Counted from the first letter of the stretch, positions 1-6,386 are shown. The stretch: DNA of 10,896 bases from Candidatus Peregrinibacteria bacterium (GCA_023245695.1 JAHFJT010000023.1:1-10896), one strand, 5' to 3'. Notes: a model not told the origin generated them from the letters alone. A program made the numbers and translations.

Positions 1-407
1 TTTGCTTTCTTGGAAAGAAGCATCGTGTCGTGCGAAAGATGACCGTCGCTGGACGTTGTGTCTTTTTCAATTCGGATGAGTCCGAAGTACTCTGACTGCG
101 CCTCGTCACGGAGGAGTGTCTTGACGGTGGCGTGGCCGTAGGTGTTGTTTCCCTGGTGAATGGTGTGTGTTTCAAATTTCACATTGTCTCTGTTTTTCCC
201 AGCAAATAAGCCAAAAATCTCGGCCTTACTGTTGTCGCCCTTGAGTTCAAATCGTACGACGCTCTTCTCTGTTGGCTCGGTATTTTTGAAAGACATCACA
301 TATTGGATTTCGGCGTTTGGCTCGAGAATAATCGTGTGCGACCCCGGCTCATTTTGGAGCATGAGCTGCTTGGTGTTGGCGGGAATGGTGGTTGTAGAGT
401 GTGTCAT
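1..407 (-). CDS. sufD: SufD-like Fe-S assembly scaffold protein (5' part only, runs off the left edge)
   Basis: The visible 135 residues belong to the SufB/SufD beta-helix family. SufD partners SufB and the ATPase SufC in the cytoplasmic scaffold complex that builds iron-sulphur clusters. Family marks are a HQGNNTYG stretch (residues 84-91), KTLLRDE (96-102) and GHLSHDTMLLSKKA (122-135), the segment that in SufD proteins precedes the conserved C-terminal core. ATG at 407 is the only ATG available in this frame between the end of sufB and the beta-helix. The spacer after sufB is 65 bases and low in coding character. Odd: the beta-helix begins almost at residue 15, so the helical N-terminal domain of usual SufD (about 420 residues in E. 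coli) is missing. It is the last visible gene of the rrf2-sufC-sufB-sufD run; a cysteine desulphurase gene could follow beyond the edge. It could also be called a second, shorter SufB/D paralogue. Confidence 0.85.
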   Translation of the reverse strand, partial: MTHSTTTIPANTKQLMLQNEPGSHTIILEPNAEIQYVMSFKNTEPTEKSVVRFELKGDNSKAEIFGLFAGKNRDNVKFETHTIHQGNNTYGHATVKTLLRDEAQSEYFGLIRIEKDTTSSDGHLSHDTMLLSKKA

Positions 408-472
408 GGTATTGGGTGTAAAAGGGGACGGGGATGGGAGAGGGAACAAGCACTTCGGCTCAGCCTGCGTGC

Positions 473-1888
473 TTACCCAACACTCCCTTCCATCTCTAAT
501 GCGATGAGACGGTTTAATTCAAGTGCGTACTCCATCGGAAACTCTTTGATGAGTGGCGCGAGGAATCCGTTTACGATCATGTTACTGGCTTCCTGTTCGG
601 AGAGGCCGCGGGACATGAGGTAAAAGAGCTGATCTTCGGAGATTTTGGTGACGGTGGCCTCGTGTGCGATCGCGACATTATTTTCGTCGATCTGCATGGT
701 TGGGTAGGTTTCGGTGGATGACTCGGTGTCGAGTAAAAGTGCATCACACGTCACTCGAGAACGGCTTCGTTCTGCGCCTGGAGCGACGTTGAGCATACCA
801 CGATACGTCGTGCGCCCGCCTCGAAGCGAGATCGATTTTGCGTTGATGACCGAGGACGTATCTGGTGCGAGATGGAAAATTTTTCCACCGGCGTCTTGAT
901 GCTGGCCTTTGTTTGACATCGCGAGTGAGAGAATTTCTCCACGAGCGCCTTTTCCTCGGAGATAAATACTTGGATATTTCATAGTAAGTTTTGATCCGAT
1001 GTTGCAGTCGAGCCACATCATGGTCGCATTTTCGTGAGCAATGGCTCGTTTTGTGACGAGATTGAAAACATTGCGTGACCAGTTCTGAACGGTGGTGTAC
1101 TGGACGCGTGCGTTTTTGTGAACCACGATCTCGACGACGGCCGAGTGAAGAGAATCGGTCGCGTAAATTGGTGCCGTGCAGCCCTCAGTATAGTGAACTG
1201 ATGAACCTTCTTCGGCGATGATAAGGGTTCGTTCGAACTGTCCGGCGTTCTCCGCGTTGATACGGAAGTATGCCTGCAAAGGTAATTCGACGTGTACGCC
1301 TTTTGGAATGTAGACGAACGATCCACCGCTCCACACTGCGGAATTTAGCGCGGCGAGCTTGTTGTCACGAGGTGGTACGACGGTCGCAAAATATTTTTGG
1401 ACGAGTTCCGGGTACTTCTGTACGGCGGTATCGGTATCGACAAAGATCACCCCTTTTTCTTCGAGATGTTTTTGAAGTGAGTGGTAGACCGTTTCGGATT
1501 CGTACTGCGCGCCGACACCCGCGAGAAATTTTCTTTCTGCCTCGGGAATACCAAGTTTGTCGAAGGTGTTTTTGATCTCTGCTGGAACATCTTCCCAGTT
1601 TCGTGACTTACGATCGGTGGGCTTGATGTAGTAGTGAATATTTTCAAAATCAATGTCCTTCAGGAACGAGCTGCCCCATGTTGGCATTGGCTTCTCCCGG
1701 TAGATTTTGTAGGCTTTAAGCCGAAAATCGAGCATCCACTGTGGCTCTTTTTTGTACTCGGAGATCATTCGGACGATATCTTCCGTGAGACCCTTTCCTG
1801 ATTTGAACTCGTACTTTTCTTCGTCACGGAATCCGTAGCGATAGTCTTTGAGCTCGTCGACGATTTGTTGTTGCTGTTGTGTTGCCAT
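473..1888 (-). CDS. sufB: SufB, Fe-S cluster assembly scaffold
   Basis: SufB is the scaffold subunit of the SufBCD complex, on which sulphur and iron are assembled into a cluster before transfer to apo-proteins in the cytoplasm. The protein has 471 residues, close to the family norm (E. coli 495, Gram-positive about 465). Visible marks: NSAVWSGGSFVYIPKGV (182-198), EGCTAPIY (235-242) with C237, VQNWSRNVFNLVTKR (267-281), QHQDAGGKIFHLAP (329-342), CDALLL with C381, and AIAHEATVTKISEDQLFYLMSRG (406-428) with H409 and E410. C237, C381 and E410 fall in the motif contexts of E. coli Cys254, Cys405 and Glu434, residues reported as functionally important there. The N-terminus carries a run of five glutamines. 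The gene lies 5 bases after sufC, so the two are almost certainly co-translated. No Shine-Dalgarno motif is seen before ATG. Confidence 0.97.
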   Translation of the reverse strand: MATQQQQQIVDELKDYRYGFRDEEKYEFKSGKGLTEDIVRMISEYKKEPQWMLDFRLKAYKIYREKPMPTWGSSFLKDIDFENIHYYIKPTDRKSRNWEDVPAEIKNTFDKLGIPEAERKFLAGVGAQYESETVYHSLQKHLEEKGVIFVDTDTAVQKYPELVQKYFATVVPPRDNKLAALNSAVWSGGSFVYIPKGVHVELPLQAYFRINAENAGQFERTLIIAEEGSSVHYTEGCTAPIYATDSLHSAVVEIVVHKNARVQYTTVQNWSRNVFNLVTKRAIAHENATMMWLDCNIGSKLTMKYPSIYLRGKGARGEILSLAMSNKGQHQDAGGKIFHLAPDTSSVINAKSISLRGGRTTYRGMLNVAPGAERSRSRVTCDALLLDTESSTETYPTMQIDENNVAIAHEATVTKISEDQLFYLMSRGLSEQEASNMIVNGFLAPLIKEFPMEYALELNRLIALEMEGSVG

Positions 1889-1893
1889 AAAGA

Positions 1894-2655
1894 TTACGCA
1901 GTTACTTCAATAATAAATTTTTCGTATCCGCTTGCCTCGACTTCTTCCACGAGATCCATCGTTCCGGTCTTTACGATGCGACCATCGGACATGATGTGAA
2001 CGAAATCAGGTTTGATGTAGTTGAGAATTCGCTGATAGTGCGTGATGAGAAGGACGCCGCACTGGAGCTCTTTTGCGATCGTGTTTGCACCTTTGGCAAC
2101 GGTCTTGAGTGCATCGACATCGAGACCAGAATCGGTCTCATCAAGAATGGCAAATTTTGGCTCAAATATAGCCATTTGCAAGATTTCTGCACGCTTCTTT
2201 TCTCCACCAGAAAATCCTTCATTCACGGCTCGTTCGAGAAAGTTTTCTGGAAACTTAAGTAACTTAATTTTTTCTTTGAGTGTCTTGATGAACTCTGGAA
2301 TTTTTACGGCTGGCTTTCCTGCGGCTGCGAGAAGTGCATTCTTCGCCTGTCTCAAGAAGCTCGCATACTTCACGCCTGGAATTTCTTGTGGATACTGGAA
2401 GCTTAAAAAGAGTCCAAGTTGTGCACGCTGATCCGGTGCCATTTCCGTAATGCTTACGCCATCGAGTTCGATGGTTCCGCTCGTGATCGTGTACTTTGGG
2501 TGACCCATGAGTACGTGGCAGAGTGTAGACTTTCCTGAGCCGTTTGGACCCATGATCGTGTGAATTTCGCCAGAGTTTACCGTGAGAGAAATGCCCTTGA
2601 GAATTTCTTTATCGGCTACCGTAGCGTGAAGATTTTTAATGACGAGCTGTGACAT
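1894..2655 (-). CDS. sufC: SufC, ATPase of the SUF Fe-S assembly complex
   Basis: SufC is a soluble ABC-type ATPase that binds SufB and SufD and powers conformational change of the scaffold; it is not a transporter. The protein has 253 residues, the usual length, with all motifs in order: Walker A GPNGSGKST (36-44), Q-loop FQYPQEIPG (86-94), a signature FSGGEKKR (148-155) in the form typical of SufC, Walker B FAILDE (168-173) followed by TDSGLDVD (D-loop), and the switch histidine in ITHYQRIL (H206). ATG at 2655 lies inside the end of the upstream regulator gene, giving a 20-base overlap, so translation is probably coupled. sufB follows after 5 bases. Nothing looks damaged. Confidence 0.97.
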   Translation of the reverse strand: MSQLVIKNLHATVADKEILKGISLTVNSGEIHTIMGPNGSGKSTLCHVLMGHPKYTITSGTIELDGVSITEMAPDQRAQLGLFLSFQYPQEIPGVKYASFLRQAKNALLAAAGKPAVKIPEFIKTLKEKIKLLKFPENFLERAVNEGFSGGEKKRAEILQMAIFEPKFAILDETDSGLDVDALKTVAKGANTIAKELQCGVLLITHYQRILNYIKPDFVHIMSDGRIVKTGTMDLVEEVEASGYEKFIIEVTA

Positions 2656-3100
2656 TGCGTTTTGCGGTTAGGGGAGTAATAGAGCTAATCGAAGGTTTAT
2701 TGATGAAGTCCTGAAGCGTGATTCGAGAGAGCGATTCTTTGAGGTCGTTATTCAGGAGAGAAAGTCCATGATGCGCGGTGAATAATTTTTCGTTCAGGCA
2801 GGGGAGCTGCTCTTTGGCCTCGAGACCATGCGAGATAGTGACGGAGCCTTCGAGGTTTTCGAAGATTTCTTTGAGCGAGATGGTTTTTGGATTTCGTGAG
2901 AGGAAGTAGCCGCCGGTTTTTCCTCGTGATGACTCAATCAGCTGACTTTTTCGAAGCTGATAGGCCACTCGCTGGAGGAAGAAAAAGGACATGAATCGGC
3001 TCTTGGCGAACTCTTTCAGCGAGATGGTTTCGCCCTCGTGCTGCGCCAATTCGATGAGCAGGAGGAGTCCGTAATCGGCTTTTTTTGAGAGTTGGAACAT
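2636..3100 (-). CDS. Rrf2-family transcriptional regulator of the suf operon (IscR-like)
   Basis: A 154-residue winged-helix protein of the Rrf2 family, whose members (IscR, NsrR, CymR, RirA) sense Fe-S clusters, NO, iron or cysteine supply. The N-terminal DNA-binding part is clear: KKADYGLLLLIELAQHEG (6-23), the recognition region around SLKEFAKSRFMSFFFLQRVAYQLR (27-50), then SSRGKTGGYFLSRNP (57-71) forming the wing, and ISLKEIFENLEG (74-85). The region where IscR holds three cysteines (Cys92, 98, 104) has only C101 here, with H91, H110 and H111 nearby. An IscR-type three-cysteine cluster site is therefore absent; a cluster bound by other ligands or none at all is possible. The gene leads the suf operon and overlaps sufC by 20 bases. 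A perfect palindrome at 3133-3157, 32 bases before ATG, is the probable autoregulatory site. Confidence 0.92.
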   Translation of the reverse strand: MFQLSKKADYGLLLLIELAQHEGETISLKEFAKSRFMSFFFLQRVAYQLRKSQLIESSRGKTGGYFLSRNPKTISLKEIFENLEGSVTISHGLEAKEQLPCLNEKLFTAHHGLSLLNNDLKESLSRITLQDFINKPSISSITPLTAKRNVTARH

Positions 3101-3132
3101 AGGAATGGCGGCTTTTTAAAGCTGTTTTCTTT

Positions 3133-3157
3133 AATTCATACTAAAATAGTATGAATT
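3133..3157 (-). promoter_or_regulatory. 25-bp perfect palindrome, probable Rrf2/IscR-type operator of the suf operon
   Basis: Half-site AATTCATACTA is repeated exactly in inverted form around a central AAA: 11 + 3 + 11 bases. The E. coli IscR type 1 consensus (ATASYYGACTR-WWW-YAGTCRRSTAT) has the same length and spacing, and the core ACTA-AAA-TAGT fits its ACTR-WWW-YAGT centre; the outer bases differ. It lies 32 bases before the start of the Rrf2-family gene. On the minus strand TACTAT within the palindrome could be a -10 element, with TGGCAA 17 bases further upstream as a weak -35, so binding would cover the promoter. The palindrome is seen directly; the operator role is inferred. Confidence 0.75.
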
Positions 3158-3219
3158 GCCTGTGCAGTTTGCCAGAGCGGGGAGGGGGAGTCAAGATCTA
3201 AAATGAAGGGTTTGGGCTC

Positions 3220-3603
3220 TTAGAGCCAAGTTATCTGGTCTTTTTTTGTGTCGCAGGGAGGAATCGCTTCTTCGGTTTCCGGGTCGATCAGTTCTTCCTT
3301 ATCCGAGAGTTCCTGACCTTGTGTGTGTTGAACGCAGCGAATGACCGCGAAGCGAATAGGGAACTGGTCCTTTTGAATTCTTTGTGTGAGTTCGATTTCT
3401 GGAGTCTCGTAGCCACCCTGCTCGGTATTTTCTGGTGTAAGAAGAGGGTGGTCAATAAAGTGATTTTTTGGCTCAATGATGGGCTGATCGAGCTGATCGG
3501 GCGTGGCGTAGGTGTCGGACGTTGCAGTTTTTTCAATGACTACTTGCTCGGCGCAGGCGGTTGTTATGGTGAAGGCGAGTGTGGCTGCAGCGAGGCGGTT
3601 CAT
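3220..3603 (-). CDS. Small acidic secreted protein, probable lipoprotein, unknown function
   Basis: Not recognised as a known family. From ATG at 3603 the protein has 127 residues. Its first 17, MNRLAAATLAFTITTAC, look like a lipoprotein signal with a weak lipobox (TTA-C, cleavage before C17). The mature part is acidic, with many D, E, P and T, and has two more cysteines, C90 (RCVQH) and C117 (PPCD), which could form a disulphide outside the membrane. The same frame opens further to a TTG at 3664-3666, but that would put the signal peptide in the middle of the protein and lies over the likely promoter, so ATG is preferred. It reads towards the suf operon with a 119-base gap and ends in a small hairpin whose loop is the stop codon. 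Confidence 0.6.
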   Translation of the reverse strand: MNRLAAATLAFTITTACAEQVVIEKTATSDTYATPDQLDQPIIEPKNHFIDHPLLTPENTEQGGYETPEIELTQRIQKDQFPIRFAVIRCVQHTQGQELSDKEELIDPETEEAIPPCDTKKDQITWL

Positions 3604-3656
3604 GGAGGACTGAGTTACTGATGGCGACCAAGACACTGTCACTTGAGCAAGAACGA

Positions 3657-3685
3657 ATCCTAGCAATTTTTTTATAATTTGAAAA
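3657..3685 (-). promoter_or_regulatory. Candidate promoter of the lipoprotein-like gene
   Basis: On the minus strand TTTTCA (3685-3680), a 17-base spacer and TAGGAT (3662-3657) give a moderate sigma-70-type match, 4 of 6 in each box. Transcription would start near 3650, before the ATG at 3603 and after the TTG at 3666, which supports the shorter start. Confidence 0.35.
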
Positions 3686-3708
3686 GGATATTTTTAGTTT
3701 CTTATGGT
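3679..3708 (+). promoter_or_regulatory. Candidate promoter for a short plus-strand transcript
   Basis: TTGAAA (3679-3684), an 18-base spacer and TATGGT (3703-3708) form a fair sigma-70-type match, 5/6 and 4/6. It would start a transcript near 3715, just before the 23-codon ORF, that could end at the palindrome 3821-3840. It overlaps the opposite promoter of the lipoprotein-like gene, so the two may compete. Confidence 0.35.
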
Positions 3709-3721
3709 AAATTATTGGCCT

Positions 3722-3793
3722 ATGGAGCCATTTTTTGATGTACTTGATCGACTATTATTCCGAATGGCGAAAAAGCTCGGATTTATCAGGTAG
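3722..3793 (+). CDS. Possible 23-residue micropeptide
   Basis: ATG at 3722 opens a 23-codon frame (MEPFFDVLDRLLFRMAKKLG, then FIR) ending in TAG. Read as a helix it is amphipathic, with F, L, V, M and I on one side and D, R and K on the other, as in short membrane-active or leader peptides. A candidate promoter lies just before it and a terminator-like palindrome 28 bases after it. A frame this short is expected by chance, there is no ribosome-binding motif, and the same stretch could be an untranslated small RNA. Confidence 0.2.
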   Translation: MEPFFDVLDRLLFRMAKKLGFIR

Positions 3794-3820
3794 ATTAGCA
3801 AGCCTTCGCGAGCTATTTAG

Positions 3821-3840
3821 GTCTGCACGTGCAGACTTTT
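3821..3840 (+). terminator. Terminator-like perfect palindrome followed by TTTT
   Basis: GTCTGCACGTGCAGAC (3821-3836) is a perfect 16-bp palindrome followed directly by TTTT. As RNA it folds into a 6-bp GC-rich stem with an ACGT loop and a short U tail. It would end the putative small transcript starting near 3715 and shield the SLH promoter downstream. The U tract is short, and a perfect DNA palindrome could instead be a protein-binding site. Confidence 0.45.
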
Positions 3841-3862
3841 AAAGCCGAACATTGGCGTCTAT

Positions 3863-3891
3863 TTGCTATTTTTTGATTTTTAGTGTTTAAT
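3863..3891 (+). promoter_or_regulatory. Probable promoter of the SLH/beta-sandwich gene
   Basis: TTGCTA (3863-3868), a 17-base spacer and TTTAAT (3886-3891) match the sigma-70 boxes 4/6 and 5/6. Transcription would begin near 3898, leaving a 33-base pyrimidine-rich leader before ATG at 3931. This excludes the in-frame GTG at 3883, which lies inside the promoter. Confidence 0.5.
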
Positions 3892-3930
3892 AGTAGTCTT
3901 TCCTTTCTTCCATCCCTTTCCCATTCGCCC

Positions 3931-5388
3931 ATGAACTCCTCTCGCTCCTCTTCTTTGTTCGCACTCGTTCGGAAGCTTACTGCTGCTGTGACAATTTCTG
4001 CGGGTCTTTTGACGCATGCTGCCGTGTTGGCAGATACATTCCAAGATGTAGGAGTGAATGCTTGGTATGCGCCGTATGTGCAGGAGTTGGTGGATACTGG
4101 AGTACTCGATGGCTCCCGTCCGGTGTTTAGCCCAGCGCAACATGTGACGCGAGATGTAGCGGCAAAAATACTCGTGAAGGCGATTGGAGTGAATCCAGAA
4201 GACTTGGTGACGCCAACGAAACCTTCTTTTAAGGATGTTCCAAAGACTTCGTGGGCATACTCGTATGTCGAGACGGCGCGATCCCTGGGATTTGTGACGG
4301 GATACCCTGATGGAACATTTGGTCCGGGTCGCGATGTGACTCGTGCTGAGTTTGCATCGATGATCATGCGTGCGTTTCAGCTCGAGACTTCTACGAATGG
4401 CGCTCCGCACTTCACCGATGTGAAGTCGAAGAGTTGGTTTTTTGATGCCGTAGAAACCGTGTATCACTGGTCGATTGTGGATGGATATGACGTGCAGATT
4501 TTCAAACCGTACAATCCGATCAATCGTGCTGAAATGTCGAAGATGATTGTCGCGGCGATCCATCTATCAGCTCGTGATGAGCAGCAGGGGAATACATCGA
4601 TGTACAATTCCGTACCTGTGGTTCCGCCGACGGCGAATAATGTTCCTCCAAATCCTAGCTATACCACTACTCCATCCGTCTACGTTCCTCCGGTTGTGGT
4701 AACTCCGATTCCTGCTCCTACGCCGGTCACTCCAATCCCAGCTCCGACCCCTGTTACGCCTATCCCAACGCCGACACCAACGACGTTCACCGACACCTTT
4801 TCTGGATTCGCGCCTCACTACGTGAAGGACGGAGAAGCGTTCGGTCCTTGGCTTGATCAGTTCGGTGGGTATGGCACGGTGGGTATCGAAGGCGATGGAA
4901 CGAACCAGTGGCTTCGACTCTCTCCAAGCGTTTCTGATGCTCCGAATAAGACATCTGCGAGCCTCGTAACAGGTCCATCCTACAGCGGCCCTCTCCAGTT
5001 CCAGGCGAAGATGACGACCCTCCAACAGTTGCGAACCGGTTCAGCTCCAAATACTTGGGAAGTCGCATGGATGGTTTGGAACTATACCGACAACGATCAC
5101 TTCTACTACTTCATTCCAAAGACGAATGGTTGGGAGTTGGGCAAGCGCGATCCGGTCTATCCGGGCGGGCAGCGATTTCTTGCGACTGGCTCGAGTCCGG
5201 CGTTTCCGATTGGTCAGCCGTACACGGTGAAAATCACTCAAGACGCCTCGAATACGATGAGCGTGTGGGTCAACGGCGCGCTTATCACCACCTTTACCGA
5301 TATCGAGCATCCATATGCTTCTGGTAAGATTGGCTTCTACACCGAAGACGCTCTCATCCACGTGGATGATGTGAGTGTGACGAACTAG
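3931..5388 (+). CDS. Secreted SLH-domain protein with C-terminal concanavalin A/LamG-like domain
   Basis: A 485-residue exported surface protein. Residues 1-34 form a signal peptide (RK before a hydrophobic core, likely cut at VLA-DT). Three S-layer-homology domains follow at about 35-86, 98-150 and 159-212, with typical motifs FQDV...AWYAPYV, FKDV...WAYSYV...GYPDGTFGPGRDVTRAEF and FTDV...SWFFDAV...FKPYNPINRAEM. SLH domains usually bind secondary cell-wall polymers. A Pro/Thr linker (220-286) includes three 9-residue repeats. The C-terminal part (287-485) looks like a beta-sandwich of the concanavalin A/LamG or DUF1080 type, with DTFSGF, FGPWLDQFGGYG, WNYTDNDHFYYF, VWVNGALI and GKIGFYTEDALIHVDDVSV. 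Such domains bind or cleave glycans; no catalytic residues can be named. Start at 3931 is chosen because it gives a clean signal peptide. No terminator is evident after the stop. Confidence 0.9.
   Translation: MNSSRSSSLFALVRKLTAAVTISAGLLTHAAVLADTFQDVGVNAWYAPYVQELVDTGVLDGSRPVFSPAQHVTRDVAAKILVKAIGVNPEDLVTPTKPSFKDVPKTSWAYSYVETARSLGFVTGYPDGTFGPGRDVTRAEFASMIMRAFQLETSTNGAPHFTDVKSKSWFFDAVETVYHWSIVDGYDVQIFKPYNPINRAEMSKMIVAAIHLSARDEQQGNTSMYNSVPVVPPTANNVPPNPSYTTTPSVYVPPVVVTPIPAPTPVTPIPAPTPVTPIPTPTPTTFTDTFSGFAPHYVKDGEAFGPWLDQFGGYGTVGIEGDGTNQWLRLSPSVSDAPNKTSASLVTGPSYSGPLQFQAKMTTLQQLRTGSAPNTWEVAWMVWNYTDNDHFYYFIPKTNGWELGKRDPVYPGGQRFLATGSSPAFPIGQPYTVKITQDASNTMSVWVNGALITTFTDIEHPYASGKIGFYTEDALIHVDDVSVTN
4705..4785 (+). 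repeat. Three tandem 27-base units coding a Pro/Thr linker
   Basis: Residues 259-285 of the SLH/beta-sandwich protein are PIPAPTPVT, PIPAPTPVT and PIPTPTPTT. The protein repeat is nearly exact while the DNA units differ at many third codon positions, so the repeat is old or kept by selection on the protein. It probably forms a stiff extended spacer between the wall-bound SLH part and the outer domain. Confidence 0.85.
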
Positions 5389-5419
5389 GCCGTGTCAGGA
5401 AAATTTCAGAATAATGTAA

Positions 5420-5449
5420 TTAGGAAGCCATAAAAAGGCATGGGATAAT
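5420..5449 (+). promoter_or_regulatory. Weak candidate promoter of the PemK/MazF-like gene
   Basis: GATAAT (5444-5449) is a good -10 box (5/6) 26 bases before the start codon. Upstream, only a poor -35 (TTAGGA at 5420-5425, 18-base spacer) is seen. The 87 bases between the SLH stop and this gene hold no antitoxin frame. Confidence 0.28.
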
Positions 5450-5475
5450 ATGGAAATCATCTATCCCTATTTCCT

Positions 5476-5883
5476 ATGCTTTTTGAGTTTCAAGAGTGGC
5501 ACGAAAAGAAGTCTGATATTGAAAATAGGCTTTACCGTCGATATTTTCATGAACGCGAAATCTGGTGGTGCTCTATTGGCGCGAATGTTGGTTATGAACA
5601 AAATGGTAAGGGAAAAAATTTTGCTCGACCGGTTGTGGTTCTTAGAAAATTTAGCAATGAGGTGTTCTGGGGTATACCCTTAACAACTAAAATAAAAACT
5701 GGGAAGTACTATGTACCTATTGATATTGGTGACGGCAGATTGCGAACGGCTACTACTTCTCAGTTAAAGCTCATCGATGGTAAGCGAATTTATGAAAAAC
5801 TTGGGGATATTAGTAAAAAGCAGCATCAAATTTTGATCGAGGCTGTAATTGCCTTATGTAAGCCAAATTCAAATCGGGGGTGA
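5476..5883 (+). CDS. PemK/MazF-like toxin family protein, without visible antitoxin
   Basis: A 135-residue protein of the PemK/MazF (CcdB-fold) family; the type members are ribosome-dependent or free mRNA endonucleases of type II toxin-antitoxin pairs. An N-terminal helical extension (1-27) precedes the core: REIWWCSIGANVGYEQNG (27-44), FARPVVVLRK (49-58), FWGIPLTTK (64-72), GKYYVPI (76-82), then TTSQLKLIDGKRIYEKLGDIS (93-113). R51 in RPVVV and T70/T71 in PLTTK sit where MazF proteins have their catalytic Arg and Ser/Thr. This long-headed version with EIWWCS and a late SQ-LID-R signature is, as I recall, frequent in candidate-phyla genomes. No antitoxin-like frame adjoins it: an SLH gene lies upstream and an unrelated gene converges downstream. 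It is the only gene here ending in TGA and is AT-richer than the suf genes. Toxicity is not certain. Confidence 0.85.
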   Translation: MLFEFQEWHEKKSDIENRLYRRYFHEREIWWCSIGANVGYEQNGKGKNFARPVVVLRKFSNEVFWGIPLTTKIKTGKYYVPIDIGDGRLRTATTSQLKLIDGKRIYEKLGDISKKQHQILIEAVIALCKPNSNRG

Positions 5884-5960
5884 ATACCGAAGTACCACCC
5901 CAGGGCCGAAGCCATACGAACATAGTATACCAAATATTGGCTCAAATTCAATAGAGCCTT

Positions 5961-6374
5961 CTACACATACTTCCACTCGCCGTCGACGCATGTCGCGACG
6001 AGGTGTCCGCTCATAGGAACGCCGTCGACGTAAAAGGCGATGTGAATCTCTGGCTGACCAGATGCTGCGAATCGTCGGTATCCGTAATCTACTTTTTCTG
6101 ATGGATCAGGAGCTGGTACTTGAACCTCAAAATTATAGAGACCTTTTTCGTCTACGATCTTATTTCTAATTGTACGCTCTGCATTTTCCGCAACGAGCCC
6201 CTTAGTTTCCCCCATATCCATCAAATTTCCTATCACTGCCTCTACTTCTTCGAGCGTAGGTACATGATCTGGTCCTTTTTCAAGACGGCCCTTGTCGGTC
6301 GATACGGGAGATTTCACCGCCTCTGTGTTACCAGCTTCTTCTAATTCTGTATTTTCTCCAGGTTCGTTCTGCAT
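5961..6374 (-). CDS. Hypothetical soluble protein, unknown function
   Basis: Not recognised. The protein has 137 residues. The first 40 are rich in E, N, T, S, G and K and look disordered. Residues 41-75 (LEEVEAVIGNLMDMGETKGL and AENAERTIRN) look helical, and 78-137 alternate as beta strands (YNFEVQVPAP, YGYRRFAA, EIHIAFYVDGV, HLVATCVDGEWKYV), suggesting a small alpha+beta domain. There is no signal peptide or membrane segment, so it is probably cytoplasmic. It is transcribed alone: a good promoter lies just before it, and a strong terminator isolates it from the metalloprotease gene upstream. It converges on the PemK/MazF-like gene with a 77-base gap that contains only a weak GGCTC/GAGCC inverted repeat (5939-5958). 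Confidence 0.7.
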   Translation of the reverse strand: MQNEPGENTELEEAGNTEAVKSPVSTDKGRLEKGPDHVPTLEEVEAVIGNLMDMGETKGLVAENAERTIRNKIVDEKGLYNFEVQVPAPDPSEKVDYGYRRFAASGQPEIHIAFYVDGVPMSGHLVATCVDGEWKYV

Positions 6375-6386
6375 AGTATGAGTGTC

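Larger units (their letters stand above)
3604..3930. other. 327-base intergenic region with divergent promoters and a possible small transcript
   Basis: This spacer separates the minus-strand lipoprotein-like gene from the plus-strand SLH gene. It is AT-rich in 3661-3760. It holds two overlapping candidate promoters pointing apart (about 3657-3708), a 23-codon plus-strand ORF (3722-3793), an inverted repeat AGCTCG/CGAGCT (3774-3779 and 3809-3814), a perfect 16-bp palindrome followed by TTTT (3821-3840), and the SLH gene promoter (3863-3891). No tRNA or known RNA is recognised here. Confidence 0.5.

Noticed and set aside
160..507. Plus-strand frames opposite sufD and sufB
   Set aside because: They are shadows of the well-supported minus-strand suf genes and show no family features.
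3181..3200. TTGACT on the minus strand (about 3191-3186) as the -35 box of the suf promoter
   Set aside because: At 17 bases it leads only to CAAACT, a poor -10; a promoter inside the palindrome is somewhat better, but neither is strong.
3215..3227. GGCTC-TTA-GAGCC hairpin at the stop of the lipoprotein-like gene as a terminator
   Set aside because: The stem is only 5 bp with no T tract after it on the minus strand; read-through into the suf region is possible.
3604..3666. Longer start (TTG at 3666) for the lipoprotein-like gene
   Set aside because: It would bury the signal peptide, uses a rare start and overlaps the likely -10 box.
3883..3930. GTG start at 3883 for the SLH/beta-sandwich gene
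   Set aside because: It lies inside the probable promoter, and the added residues would precede a complete signal peptide.
5881..5928. Reading UGA as glycine (code 25) to lengthen the toxin-like protein
   Set aside because: It would add only 15 residues before TAG, and nothing else in the window needs UGA to be a sense codon.
5939..5958. GGCTC/GAGCC inverted repeat between the convergent genes as a two-way terminator
   Set aside because: 5-bp stem, 10-base loop and no clear T run on either side.
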